NCBI RefSeq assembly: GCF_040448305.1
Contig: NZ_CP148752.1
Span: 6,328,501-6,392,500, forward strand
Direction of reading: 5' to 3'
DNA length: 64,000 nt
DNA from: Pseudomonas fluorescens
Lineage (GTDB): Bacteria > Pseudomonadota > Gammaproteobacteria > Pseudomonadales > Pseudomonadaceae
The notes below the pieces were generated by a model. The model had not been told where the DNA came from. It did not search any database and was given only the letters and a program-made list of their open reading frames with translations. Each line of letters starts with the position of its first letter. Positions within the stretch are counted from its first letter, which is position 1. This document shows, piece by piece, positions 1-9,932 of the stretch. A program made the position numbers and the translations under genes.

Positions 1-858
1 GTAGGCCAGCAGGCCTTTGAGCGGGCCGCTGGTGGCGGCTTCGCGCAGGATCCGGTTGACCTCGGTGGCGTCGGTCGCGGTGGCGGTCTGCATCGTGATA
101 TCGAGGCAGGACACGTTGACCGTCGGCACCCTCACGGCTTTGGCCTGAATTCGTCCGGCAAGTTCCGGCAGCAGCCGTTCGATACCACGCGCCAGACCGG
201 TGGACACCGGAATCACCGACTGGAACGCCGAACGGGTGCGGCGCAGGTCTTCGTGGTGATAGGCATCGATGACCGGCTGATCGTTCATCGCCGAGTGAAT
301 GGTGGTGATCGACACGTAGTCCAGGCCAATGGCCTGATTCAGCAGGCGCAACAGCGGCACGCCGCAGTTGGTGGTGCAGGACGCGTTGGACACCAGCAAC
401 TCGTCGCCGGTCAGGCAATCCTGGTTCACGCCATAGACGATGGTCGCGTCTACATCCGTCTCGCTGGCCATCGGCTGGGAAAACAGCACACGCGGGGCGC
501 CGGCGTCGAGGAAACGCCGGCCATCTTCGCGAGTGTGATAAGCGCCGGAGCACTCCAGCACCAGATCGACGCCCAGGGACGCCCAATCGATGCCTTCGGG
601 GGTGGCACTGCGCAGGACCTTCACGCAGTCGCCATTGATATGCAGACAATCGCCGTCGACCTTCACTTCGCCGGGGAACCGGCCATGGGTGGAGTCGAAA
701 CGTGTCAGGTATTCGATGCTGGCCATGTCTGCCAGATCGTTGATCGCGACAATCTCGAACCCGGCCTTGTCGCCTCGCTCGAACAACGCACGCAAGACGC
801 AACGACCAATCCGGCCGTAGCCGTTGAGTGCAACTTTGTAAGGACGCGGTTGAGGCAT
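1..858 (-). CDS. epd: D-erythrose-4-phosphate dehydrogenase, 3' end cut by window
   Basis: NAD-dependent oxidation of erythrose 4-phosphate to 4-phosphoerythronate, the entry to pyridoxal phosphate synthesis; a GAPDH relative acting in the cytosol. I translated it from the ATG at 858: MPQPRPYKVALNGYGRIGR, with the GAPDH-type Rossmann motif (NGYGRIGR) near residue 12 and the catalytic-cysteine block (SNASCTTNC) in mid-protein. About 286 codons are present and the C-terminus lies beyond position 1. It follows tktA on the same strand, separated by a REP doublet. A housekeeping gapA paralogue is the main alternative. The epd call is favoured by the tktA neighbour and by the order tktA-epd-pgk known in Pseudomonas. 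Confidence 0.88.
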   Translation of the reverse strand, partial: MPQPRPYKVALNGYGRIGRCVLRALFERGDKAGFEIVAINDLADMASIEYLTRFDSTHGRFPGEVKVDGDCLHINGDCVKVLRSATPEGIDWASLGVDLVLECSGAYHTREDGRRFLDAGAPRVLFSQPMASETDVDATIVYGVNQDCLTGDELLVSNASCTTNCGVPLLRLLNQAIGLDYVSITTIHSAMNDQPVIDAYHHEDLRRTRSAFQSVIPVSTGLARGIERLLPELAGRIQAKAVRVPTVNVSCLDITMQTATATDATEVNRILREAATSGPLKGLLAY

Positions 859-915
859 GGGGTTCTCGATTACCGATGTGAATCAGTCAGTGTTGCGCCG
901 TTCGAACCACCGCTT

Positions 916-977
916 TCGCGAGCAGGCTCGCTCCCACAGGAGAATGCATTCCAATGTGGGAGCGAGCCTGCTCGCGA
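916..977. repeat. REP doublet, 62 bp class
   Basis: Two facing copies of a GTGGGAGCGAGCCTGCTCGCGA-type palindrome (read as TCGCGAGCAGGCTCGCTCCC on the left arm) with a short spacer. It lies between tktA and epd, where it could form a transcript hairpin. Confidence 0.9.
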
Positions 978-1008
978 AGGCGACAGTCCAGACGACGCAA
1001 CTTCTGGA

Positions 1009-3006
1009 TCAGTCTTCCAGCAGCTCTTCAGCCTGACCCAGGATGTTTTCCAGGGTGAAGCCGAACTCTTCGAACAAGGCCGGCGCAGGCGCCGACTCGC
1101 CGTAGGTGGTCATGCCGATCACGCGGCCTTCCAGGCCCACGTACTTGTACCAGTAGTCCGCATGGGAAGCCTCGATGGCGATACGGGCGCTGACCTGCAA
1201 CGGCAGGACCGATTGCTTGTAGCCGGCTTCCTGGGCATCGAACACGCTGGTGCACGGCATGGACACCACGCGAACCTTGCGACCCTGCTCGGTCAGTTTG
1301 TCGAAGGCCTGAACGGCCAGGCCGACTTCCGAACCGGTAGCGATCAGGATCAGCTCAGGCTCGCCCGCGCAGTCCTTGAGCACATAGCCACCACGGCTGA
1401 TGTCGGCGATCTGGCCGGCGTCACGGGTTTGGTGCTGCAGGTTCTGACGCGAGAAGATCAGGGCCGAAGGACCGTCCTTGCGCTCCAGCGCGTACTTCCA
1501 GCTCACCGCCGATTCAACGGCGTCGGCTGGGCGCCAGGTATCGAGGTTCGGCGTGCAGCGCAGGCTGGCCAGTTGCTCGATTGGCTGGTGAGTCGGGCCG
1601 TCTTCGCCCAGACCGATGGAGTCGTGGGTGTAGACGTGGATCACCCGCTGCTTCATCAGGGCCGACATGCGCACTGCGTTGCGCGCGTATTCCATGAACA
1701 TCAGGAAGGTCGCGCCGTAAGGCACCAGGCCGCCGTGCAGGGCGACGCCGTTCATGATCGCGGTCATGCCGAACTCGCGCACGCCGTAGTACATGTAGTT
1801 GCCGCTGGCGTCTTCGGCGGTGACGCCTTTGCAGCCTTTCCACAGGGTCAGGTTGGAACCGGCCAGGTCAGCCGAACCGCCGAGGAACTCAGGCAGCAAC
1901 GGGCCGAACGCGTTCAGGGCATTCTGGCTGGCTTTACGGCTGGCGATGGTTTCGCCCTTGGCGGCCACTTCGGCGATGTAGGCCGAGGCTTTTTCCGAGA
2001 AGTCAGCCGGCAGGTCACCGCTCAGACGACGTACCAGTTCGCTGGCTTCGGCAGGGAATGCTGCGGAGTAGGCAGCGAAACGCTGATCCCACTCGGCTTC
2101 CACGGCTTTACCTGCTTCCTTGGCATCCCACTCGGCGTAGATATCGGCCGGGATTTCGAACGGGCCGTGATTCCATTTCAGCGCTGCACGGGTCAGGGCG
2201 ATTTCCGCGTCACCCAGTGGGGCGCCGTGGCAATCTTCCTTGCCTTGCTTGTTCGGCGAACCGAAGCCGATGGTGGTCTTGCAGCAGATCAGGGTTGGCT
2301 GATCGCTTTTGCGCGCAGTGTCGATCGCCGTCTTGATCTCTTCCGGGTCGTGACCGTCGACGTTGCGGATCACTTGCCAGTTGTAGGACTCAAAACGCTT
2401 CGGCGTGTCGTCGGTGAACCAGCCTTCGACTTCGCCATCGATGGAGATGCCGTTGTCATCGTAGAAGGCGATCAGCTTGCCCAGGCCCAGGGTACCGGCC
2501 AGGGAAGCGACTTCGTGGGAAATGCCTTCCATCATGCAGCCATCACCCAGGAACACATAGGTGTGGTGGTCGACAATGTTGTGGCCAGGACGGTTGAACT
2601 GCGCTGCCATGACTTTTTCAGCCAGGGCAAAACCCACGGCGTTGGCCAGGCCTTGGCCCAGTGGGCCGGTGGTGGTTTCTACGCCCGGGGTGTAGCCGAG
2701 TTCCGGGTGGCCCGGGGTGCGGCTGTGCAGTTGACGGAACTGCTTCAGGTCGTCGATCGACAGGTCGTAGCCGGTCAGGTGCAGCAGCGAGTAGATCAGC
2801 ATCGAGCCGTGGCCGTTGGACAGCACGAAGCGGTCACGGTCGGCGAACGATGGATTGCTCGGGTTGTGCTTGAGGTAGTCGCGCCAAAGTACCTCGGCGA
2901 TATCCGCCATACCCATCGGGGCACCGGGATGGCCGCTGTTGGCTTTTTGCACGGCATCCATGCTGAGGGCACGAATGGCGTTGGCACGCTCACGACGGCT
3001 AGGCAT
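1009..3006 (-). CDS. tktA: Transketolase
   Basis: Thiamine-diphosphate enzyme of the non-oxidative pentose phosphate pathway; transfers two-carbon ketol units between sugar phosphates. 665 aa, full family length. The N-terminal ThDP domain carries the GDGCMMEG motif (about residues 154-161) ending in the DDNGIS metal/ThDP segment. The Pyr domain has GEDGPTHQPIEQ, and a C-terminal domain follows. Start chosen at the ATG at 3006 (MPSRRERANAIRALSMDA), which has AGGAG eight bases upstream; a longer reading to 3057 lacks a ribosome site. Divergent from the ArsR-methyltransferase/metK operon across about 260 bases. Confidence 0.97.
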   Translation of the reverse strand: MPSRRERANAIRALSMDAVQKANSGHPGAPMGMADIAEVLWRDYLKHNPSNPSFADRDRFVLSNGHGSMLIYSLLHLTGYDLSIDDLKQFRQLHSRTPGHPELGYTPGVETTTGPLGQGLANAVGFALAEKVMAAQFNRPGHNIVDHHTYVFLGDGCMMEGISHEVASLAGTLGLGKLIAFYDDNGISIDGEVEGWFTDDTPKRFESYNWQVIRNVDGHDPEEIKTAIDTARKSDQPTLICCKTTIGFGSPNKQGKEDCHGAPLGDAEIALTRAALKWNHGPFEIPADIYAEWDAKEAGKAVEAEWDQRFAAYSAAFPAEASELVRRLSGDLPADFSEKASAYIAEVAAKGETIASRKASQNALNAFGPLLPEFLGGSADLAGSNLTLWKGCKGVTAEDASGNYMYYGVREFGMTAIMNGVALHGGLVPYGATFLMFMEYARNAVRMSALMKQRVIHVYTHDSIGLGEDGPTHQPIEQLASLRCTPNLDTWRPADAVESAVSWKYALERKDGPSALIFSRQNLQHQTRDAGQIADISRGGYVLKDCAGEPELILIATGSEVGLAVQAFDKLTEQGRKVRVVSMPCTSVFDAQEAGYKQSVLPLQVSARIAIEASHADYWYKYVGLEGRVIGMTTYGESAPAPALFEEFGFTLENILGQAEELLED

Positions 3007-3199
3007 CGCTGTTCTCCTGGGGGCTTGAATAAAACGAAACGGAAAAAAGGCGAGCATTTTCCCTCACCGGGCCGCCTCGGGGCAATGACAGATAGTCATC
3101 TGGAGGCGTTTTTCCAATGGATAACGACGTATTAACGTGATGAAACCTTTCTGCTCTGGCTTTGTTGACTGAACCTAACGTCAAGAAGTGCCACCTATC

Positions 3200-3229
3200 G
3201 AGCAATATCAAAACTTTTTGATATTGCTC
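3200..3229. promoter_or_regulatory. Perfect 14-bp inverted repeat, likely operator of the ArsR-methyltransferase regulator
   Basis: GAGCAATATCAAAA at 3200-3213 is exactly complementary to TTTTGATATTGCTC at 3216-3229, with a CT spacer. It sits 38 bases before the ArsR-type gene and abuts the predicted -35 box. ArsR/SmtB dimers bind such AT-centred palindromes, so autoregulation of the regulator-metK unit is likely; this is inference. It also lies about 190 bases upstream of tktA on the other strand. Confidence 0.75.
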
Positions 3230-3258
3230 TTGCGATGCTTTCGGCTCGTGACTAGACT
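3230..3258 (+). promoter_or_regulatory. Predicted sigma-70 promoter for the ArsR-methyltransferase/metK unit
   Basis: TTGCGA (3230-3235), a 17-base spacer and TAGACT (3253-3258). A start about 7 bases downstream would fall near 3265, only about three bases before the ATG at 3268. No Shine-Dalgarno sequence precedes that ATG, so the message may be almost leaderless. Confidence 0.5.
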
Positions 3259-3267
3259 GCCGGCCTT

Positions 3268-4263
3268 ATGAATTTACGCGTGCCCTCCATTCAACATGAC
3301 GATTGCGATGAGCTGGCGGCCTTGTGCAAGGCTGGTGGCGATCCCCTGCGTTTGAATGTTTTGCGCGCACTGGCCAACGATTCGTTCGGTGTGCTGGAGC
3401 TGGCGCAGATCTTCGGTATCGGCCAGTCAGGCATGAGCCACCACCTCAAGGTACTGGCCCAGGCCGACCTGGTGGCAACGCGCCGCGAAGGCAATGCGAT
3501 TTTCTACCGTCGCGCCCTGCCCCATACCGAACTGCTGGGCGGCAAATTGCACGCAGCCCTGCTCGAAGAAGTGGACAACCTGACGCTACCGGCCGACGTA
3601 CAGTCGCGTATCGCCCAGGTCCATGGGCAACGGGCGGCCGCCAGCCAGGACTTTTTCTCACGGGTTGCGGAGAAGTTTCGCGCCCAGCAAGACTTGATCG
3701 CCGGCCTGCCGCAATACCGCGAAAGCGTGGTGGCCCTGCTCGACAAGCTGAGCTTCGACAAAGACGCCACGGCCATTGAAGTCGGCCCCGGCGATGGCGC
3801 ATTCCTGCCGGAACTGGCGCGCCGCTTCGCGCAGGTCACGGCGCTGGATAACAGCAGCGCGATGCTCGAACTGGCGCGCCAGGTCTGCGAACGCGACAAG
3901 CTGACTAACGTTAGCCTGCAACTGGCCGATGCATTGAACGGCGTCAGCCTCAAGGCCGATTGCGTGGTACTGAACATGGTGCTGCACCATTTTGCCGCGC
4001 CGGCCGATGCGCTCAAGCACATGGCCAATTTGCTGCAATCAGGCGGTAGCCTGCTAGTGACAGAGTTATGTAGCCACAACCAGAGTTGGGCCAAGGAGGC
4101 CTGCGGTGATCTCTGGTTGGGGTTTGAACAGGACGATCTGGCCCGTTGGGCCACCGCTGCGGGACTCGTTCCCGGGGAAAGCCTCTATGTAGGCTTACGT
4201 AATGGTTTCCAGATCCAGGTCCGCCATTTTCAGCGGCCGGCTGGCGACACTCACCATCGGTAA
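3268..4263 (+). CDS. ArsR-family regulator fused to a SAM-dependent methyltransferase domain
   Basis: 331 aa. Residues about 10-95 are an ArsR/SmtB winged helix (ALANDSFGVLELAQIFG, then GQSGMSHHLKVLAQADLV as the recognition helix region). Residues about 150-300 are a class I methyltransferase fold with SAM motif I EVGPGDGAFL at 171-180. The gene ends 18 bases before metK, so the two are probably co-transcribed, and a perfect palindrome lies just upstream. ArsR-type regulators sensing SAM or SAH (SahR/SamR) are known to control methionine-cycle genes in Proteobacteria. This fusion probably senses the same ligand through the methyltransferase fold, but whether it is catalytic cannot be told from sequence. 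No ribosome-binding site is seen before the ATG. Confidence 0.85.
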   Translation: MNLRVPSIQHDDCDELAALCKAGGDPLRLNVLRALANDSFGVLELAQIFGIGQSGMSHHLKVLAQADLVATRREGNAIFYRRALPHTELLGGKLHAALLEEVDNLTLPADVQSRIAQVHGQRAAASQDFFSRVAEKFRAQQDLIAGLPQYRESVVALLDKLSFDKDATAIEVGPGDGAFLPELARRFAQVTALDNSSAMLELARQVCERDKLTNVSLQLADALNGVSLKADCVVLNMVLHHFAAPADALKHMANLLQSGGSLLVTELCSHNQSWAKEACGDLWLGFEQDDLARWATAAGLVPGESLYVGLRNGFQIQVRHFQRPAGDTHHR

Positions 4264-4281
4264 TTTCAGGAAAACATCGAG

Positions 4282-5472
<1,191 letters not shown>

Positions 5473-5492
5473 GACTTCCCCGCAACACCCGA

Positions 5493-5527
5493 AGCCCCGC
5501 ACGGTTCGCGCCTTGCGGGGCTTTTTA
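5493..5527 (+). terminator. Rho-independent terminator after metK
   Basis: AGCCCCGC (5493-5500) pairs with GCGGGGCT (5515-5522), followed by TTTTATT. Begins 20 bases after the metK stop. Confidence 0.9.
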
Positions 5528-5558
5528 TTGCCTTGCGCTTGAGGCCGCGTAGCCGCAA

Positions 5559-5649
5559 TCGCGAGCAGGCTCGCTCCCACAGTTGATCTTTGGCGTGACT
5601 GATACCTGTGGGCAAACGCAAATCCCTGTGGGAGCGAGCCTGCTCGCGA
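5559..5649. repeat. REP doublet, 91 bp class
   Basis: Left arm TCGCGAGCAGGCTCGCTCCC, right arm the reverse complement, 91 bases end to end, between metK and ligB. Confidence 0.88.
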
Positions 5650-5753
5650 AGAGGCCCGCCCAGTCACCAGAAACACTCGGTAAAAACCCCACCCGCTACG
5701 CCAACTGATACTGACCTAGCCTTCACGCACCTCACCGAGCAAGGACGCTCAAG

Positions 5754-7433
5754 ATGCTTCCCGACCTGCGCCTGTTTTTCGCCGTTCTACTGACCTTTGC
5801 CCACCTGACCGCCAACGCCACCGAGTGCCCGGACTGGCCATCCGAACGCGCCCAGAACGAAGTCGGCAAACTGCAACAACAAATCGACCTCTGGGACGAC
5901 AGCTATCACCGTCAGGGACGCTCACTGGTTGCCGATGAACTCTACGACCAGTCCCGCGCGCGACTCACCCAATGGCGCCACTGCTTCAATCTGAGCCCGT
6001 CCGCAGACCCCTTGCGCACTGCGCGTGGCACGCTGCCCCACCCCATCGTCCACACCGGCCTGGACAAACTGCACGATCGGCCCGCCGTGGAAAAATGGCT
6101 GCGTGACCGGGTGGACGTCTGGGTCCAGCCTAAAATCGATGGTGTGGCGGTGACCCTGGTTTACCGCAACGGTCTGTTGGCCCAGGCAATCAGCCGCGGC
6201 GACGGCGAGAGCGGTCAGGACTGGACGGTTCCTGCGCGGCAGATTCCGGCCATCCCGCAACGGCTATCGCAGGCCCGGGACTTGATCGTGCAAGGCGAAT
6301 TGTATTGGCGCCTGACCGATCATGTACAGGCCCGGGCCGGTAGCCTCAATGCTCGTGGCTCGGTAGCCGGCCTGATGGCGCGCAAGATCTTGAGCACCGA
6401 ACAGGCCACCAACATCGACTTGTTTGTCTGGGACTGGCCCCAAGGGCCGGCGAGCGTGCCCGCGCGTGCCGTGGCGCTGACTGCGCTGGGCTTCCCGAGT
6501 ACCACGGCATACAGCCAGCCAATCGCCTCCGTCGTCGATGCCGAACGCTGGCGCGAACACTGGTATAACTCCGCCCTGCCCTTTGCCAGCGACGGCGTGG
6601 TCCTGCGCCAGAACCAGCGCCCAGCCGCCGAACGCTGGCAGGCCAGGTCACCCTACTGGGCCATCGCCTGGAAATACCCCTTCGCCCAGGCACTGGCCGA
6701 TGTCCGCAAGGTTCATTTCAGGATCGGCCGGACCGGGCGAATCACTCCGGTACTTGAACTGACCCCGATAAAGCTCGATGACCGGCAGATCAAACACGTC
6801 AGCGTCGGTTCGTTGCAGCGCTGGCAGGCGCTGGACATCCGTCCGGGTGATCAGGTCGCCATCAGCCTGGCCGGGCTGACCATTCCCAGGCTCGATAGCG
6901 TTGTATTACGCAGCAGCGAGCGCGCCGAATTGAACGTGCCGCTGGCAGCAGACTTCCATTTATTGAGTTGCTGGCAACCGACTCCGGGCTGCGAGAGCCA
7001 GTTTCTCGCGCGCCTGACCTGGCTCAGCAGCAAACAGGGTCTGGCGCTGCCCAATGTGGGTCCGGGTACCTGGGAAAAACTTCTTGCAACAGGTCGCCTG
7101 AACAGTCTGCTGGATTGGTTGACCCTCGACGCCCAAGAGCTTGCTACCATTGACGGTTTCGGCGAGCGCAGCGCGGCTCGCCTTGCAGACAGCTTCAACC
7201 GAGCCCGGCAACGCCCGTTCGCGCACTGGCTCAAAGCCCTGGGATTGCCGCCGACAGGCCAGGCGCATCTCGGCGATTCATGGCAGGTACTGGCGCAGCG
7301 AGACATCGAACAATGGCGGGCCGAGGCCGATATCGGGCCAGGACGCGCGGCGCAACTGAACGCATTTTTCCGCGATCCGCAGGTTCTGGCCTTGAGTGAA
7401 ACGTTACGTGATGCGGGGATTGACGGCTTTTAG
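5754..7433 (+). CDS. ligB: NAD-dependent DNA ligase, LigB type
   Basis: 559 aa. Seals nicks using NAD. The adenylation motif KIDG has its lysine at residue 127 (VQPKIDGVAVTL). An OB-fold follows (RIGRTGRITPVLEL). The C-terminal helix-hairpin-helix region includes IDGFGERSAARLADSF. Much shorter than LigA: only a CWQPTPGC remnant of the zinc finger and no BRCT domain, as expected for LigB. The first 22 or so residues look like a cleavable signal peptide (LRLFFAVLLTFAHLTANA), as I also recall for E. coli LigB, which is odd for a DNA enzyme. AAGGA lies eight bases before the ATG. It stands alone between a REP doublet and a DUF1090 gene. Confidence 0.9.
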   Translation: MLPDLRLFFAVLLTFAHLTANATECPDWPSERAQNEVGKLQQQIDLWDDSYHRQGRSLVADELYDQSRARLTQWRHCFNLSPSADPLRTARGTLPHPIVHTGLDKLHDRPAVEKWLRDRVDVWVQPKIDGVAVTLVYRNGLLAQAISRGDGESGQDWTVPARQIPAIPQRLSQARDLIVQGELYWRLTDHVQARAGSLNARGSVAGLMARKILSTEQATNIDLFVWDWPQGPASVPARAVALTALGFPSTTAYSQPIASVVDAERWREHWYNSALPFASDGVVLRQNQRPAAERWQARSPYWAIAWKYPFAQALADVRKVHFRIGRTGRITPVLELTPIKLDDRQIKHVSVGSLQRWQALDIRPGDQVAISLAGLTIPRLDSVVLRSSERAELNVPLAADFHLLSCWQPTPGCESQFLARLTWLSSKQGLALPNVGPGTWEKLLATGRLNSLLDWLTLDAQELATIDGFGERSAARLADSFNRARQRPFAHWLKALGLPPTGQAHLGDSWQVLAQRDIEQWRAEADIGPGRAAQLNAFFRDPQVLALSETLRDAGIDGF

Positions 7434-7529
7434 CTGTCGGCCCTGCGCCCACCGGGAACCCCAGGGGACCGCTGGGCTCCAACAAGCCATTGCCACACCG
7501 GCTTGCTTGCTTTCCTACATGGAGCTTTT

Positions 7530-7925
7530 ATGAAATTTCTTTCACCGCTCGCCCTGTTGACCCTTTGCAGCGTGCTGGCCACCCCGTTGATGGCGGACGA
7601 GGAAGCGCCGGGGCTGACCGGTTGCGCCGCCAAGAAGCAAGGTATCGTCAACCAGATCGAACTGGCCAAGGTCCACGGCAATGCCGACCAGCAGGCCGGC
7701 CTGGAAAAGGCCCTGAGCGAAGTCGAAGCCAACTGCACCGACGCCTCGCTGAAGAAGGAACGGGAAAACAAGGTGCTCGACGCCAAGCACGAAGTCAGCA
7801 AGCGTCAGGCGGACCTCGACAAGGCCATGAGCAAAGGCGACGCTGACAAGATCAACAAGCGCAAGGACAAACTCGCCGATGCCCGCAAGGAATTGCAGAA
7901 CGCATTGGATGAGCTGGATAAGTAA
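7530..7925 (+). CDS. DUF1090 (YqjC-like) periplasmic protein
   Basis: 131 aa. A signal peptide (MKFLSPLALLTLCSVLATPLMA) is followed by a small domain with two cysteines (GCAAKK and NCTDA) and a long charged, probably coiled-coil C-terminal half rich in Lys, Asp and Glu. The family is of unknown function; E. coli YqjC is the prototype. The start at 7530 has GGAG six bases upstream, better than an upstream in-frame ATG at 7503. Probably a single-gene unit. Confidence 0.85.
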   Translation: MKFLSPLALLTLCSVLATPLMADEEAPGLTGCAAKKQGIVNQIELAKVHGNADQQAGLEKALSEVEANCTDASLKKERENKVLDAKHEVSKRQADLDKAMSKGDADKINKRKDKLADARKELQNALDELDK

Positions 7926-7968
7926 AAACAGATAACGAACATAGATTTCGGTGTTGCCGAAGCAGTCT

Positions 7969-8030
7969 TCGCGAGCAGACTCGCTCCTACAGGGTCATGC
8001 GGTCTCCTGTGGGAGCGAGCCTGCTCGCGA
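7969..8030. repeat. REP doublet, 62 bp class
   Basis: Left arm carries one deviation (AGCAGACTCGCTCC); right arm is canonical. Lies between the convergent DUF1090 and cytochrome c' genes. Confidence 0.87.
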
Positions 8031-8055
8031 AGACGTCAGACCGGGCACCGCTGGG

Positions 8056-8505
8056 TCAATGATCCCGAAACGCCTTATGACAAGCACTGCAAGCATCTTC
8101 GACTTTCTGCACCGCCGGCCCCAGGTTGCTGACCTTGTAGGGTTGAACCTGGCTGGCGATCACCAATTCACCGGTGGCGCTTTCAAGGTCGCGGGCCATT
8201 GCCTGAAAGCGTGTCTGCTGCTCCCAGACATCGCTCTTGGCGCTGGTGTGATCTTCCTCGCGCACTTGCGGAAAATGCTGCCACGGCTCACGGGACAACG
8301 CATCGAGTTTCACCGCGCCTTCGGCGAACTTCGGGCCATCGAACGCAATGCGCCCACGCAACATGCCGCCCAGGTCTTCGCCAGTATTGAGCATCTGCTT
8401 GAAAATGGCCTTGCGCTGGCCGAGCGGCGAGTTGGGGTCGATGCCGCCACAAGCGGACAACGTCAGGCAGGCCAGCAATACAACAGAAAGTCTTTTAAGA
8501 GTCAT
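8056..8505 (-). CDS. Cytochrome c' family lipoprotein
   Basis: 149 aa. A lipobox (LSAC, Cys near residue 19) marks a lipoprotein signal, so the protein is probably anchored to a membrane on the periplasmic side. The C-terminal CSACHKAF is the haem-binding CXXCH placed at the very end, as in class II cytochromes c'; the rest is predicted helical as in the four-helix bundle. Role unknown here: cytochromes c' bind gases or carry electrons in the periplasm. Divergent from mltA; start is the ATG at 8505. Confidence 0.87.
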   Translation of the reverse strand: MTLKRLSVVLLACLTLSACGGIDPNSPLGQRKAIFKQMLNTGEDLGGMLRGRIAFDGPKFAEGAVKLDALSREPWQHFPQVREEDHTSAKSDVWEQQTRFQAMARDLESATGELVIASQVQPYKVSNLGPAVQKVEDACSACHKAFRDH

Positions 8506-8633
8506 GGTGGTTTCAGGTCACGGGAAACGGCGGCCAGTATCCTCGCGTCATCGGCAAAGACCAATAGCCCTATTATCAACAAGGGTTGTTTGAACGCATG
8601 GAGCGCTCAGGCAACCGGCAAAGGAATCACTCC

Positions 8634-9818
8634 ATGAACAGCCGTTTCAAGGCATGGCGTCACAGCCTGGCCTGGACCCTGCCGATGGTGGCCCTGCTCG
8701 CAGGCTGCACCGGTGGCGACAACCAACAACCGAAAACCCACGCCTTGGCCACCTACTCCAGTGCCACATGGGAAGCACTGCCGGCGGTGTCCGACAGCGA
8801 CCTGGTCGCCGGCTTCGGTTCGTGGCGCAGCGCCTGCACCCGACTCAAGGCCGACCCGGTCTGGGGTGGTACCTGCGCCGCGGCCGCCAACGTGCCGCAA
8901 ACCGCCAGCGACATTCGCGGTTTTCTCAAACAGAACCTCGATGTCTATGGCCTGCGCGCCGCCAACGACAACCCCAACGGCCTGATTACCGGCTACTACG
9001 AACCGGTCTATCCCGGGAGCCTGACCCAGACTGGCGTTGCCAGTGTCCCGGTCTATGGCGTCCCCGAGGACATGATCATCGTCGCCCTCGACAGCATTTA
9101 CCCGGAACTCAAGGGCAAACGCCTGCGCGGTCGACTCGAAGGTCGCGTGCTCAAGCCATACGACGATGCGGCAGCCATCGAAAGCAAAGGGGTCAAGGCG
9201 CCGGTCGTGGCCTGGCTGACCGATCCGATGAACCTGCAGTTCCTGCAAATCCAGGGTTCGGGTCGTATCCAGCTCGACAATGGTCGCCAGTTGCGCATTG
9301 CCTACGCCGATCAGAACGGCCATCCGTATCGACCGATCGGCCGCTGGCTGGTGGAACAGGGCGAGTTGAAAAAAGAAGACGTGACCATGGGCGCCATCAG
9401 CACCTGGGCCAAGGCCAATCCGTCGCGGATTCCCGAACTGCTCGGCAGCAACCCCAGCTACGTGTTCTTCACCCGCAACCCGGATAGCAACGAAGGTCCG
9501 CGCGGCTCGCTGAACGTACCCTTGACCGCCGGTTACAGCGCGGCGGTGGATCGCAAGGTGATTCCGCTGGGCAGCCTGTTGTGGCTGTCCACCACCAGAC
9601 CGGACGGCACGGCCCTGGTTCGCCCCGTGGCAGCACAGGACACCGGCGGCGCCATTGCCGGCGAGGTTCGGGCGGATCTGTTCTGGGGCACCGGCGATGC
9701 GGCCGGGCAACTGGCCGGGGACATGAAACAGCAGGGGCAGATCTGGATGCTCTGGCCCAAAGGTGCTGCGCTGCCACAAGTGCCGCAGGTGGCCGATGCA
9801 GAGAAGACAAAACCCTAA
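8634..9818 (+). CDS. mltA: Membrane-bound lytic murein transglycosylase A
   Basis: 394 aa. Cleaves the glycan strands of peptidoglycan, forming 1,6-anhydro-muropeptides. Lipobox LAGC gives an outer-membrane lipoprotein. The MltA double-psi barrel core (GLITGYYEPVYPG, IQGSGRIQL) is followed by the C-terminal 3D domain with AAQDTGGAI (catalytic Asp) and RADLFWG. Start set at 8634, where AAGGA lies eight bases upstream and the signal peptide begins; the frame is open to 8586 but the extra residues do not fit a lipoprotein. Single-gene unit. Confidence 0.95.
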   Translation: MNSRFKAWRHSLAWTLPMVALLAGCTGGDNQQPKTHALATYSSATWEALPAVSDSDLVAGFGSWRSACTRLKADPVWGGTCAAAANVPQTASDIRGFLKQNLDVYGLRAANDNPNGLITGYYEPVYPGSLTQTGVASVPVYGVPEDMIIVALDSIYPELKGKRLRGRLEGRVLKPYDDAAAIESKGVKAPVVAWLTDPMNLQFLQIQGSGRIQLDNGRQLRIAYADQNGHPYRPIGRWLVEQGELKKEDVTMGAISTWAKANPSRIPELLGSNPSYVFFTRNPDSNEGPRGSLNVPLTAGYSAAVDRKVIPLGSLLWLSTTRPDGTALVRPVAAQDTGGAIAGEVRADLFWGTGDAAGQLAGDMKQQGQIWMLWPKGAALPQVPQVADAEKTKP

Positions 9819-9843
9819 ACCAGCGGTGGCTGCCAGATAGCTA

Positions 9844-9905
9844 TCGCGAGCAGGCTCGCTCCCACATTGGAACGCACACTCCTGTGGGAGCGAGCCTGCT
9901 CGCGA
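9844..9905. repeat. REP doublet, 62 bp class
   Basis: Canonical facing arms between the convergent mltA and MAPEG genes. Confidence 0.9.
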
Positions 9906-9932
9906 TGAGGCCCGCAAATACCCTGAAGATTT

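Noticed and set aside
253..3135. A 960-codon open frame on the plus strand over tktA and epd
   Set aside because: It runs antisense to well-identified tktA and epd; long antisense frames are expected in GC-rich DNA and its translation shows no domain and no ribosome site.
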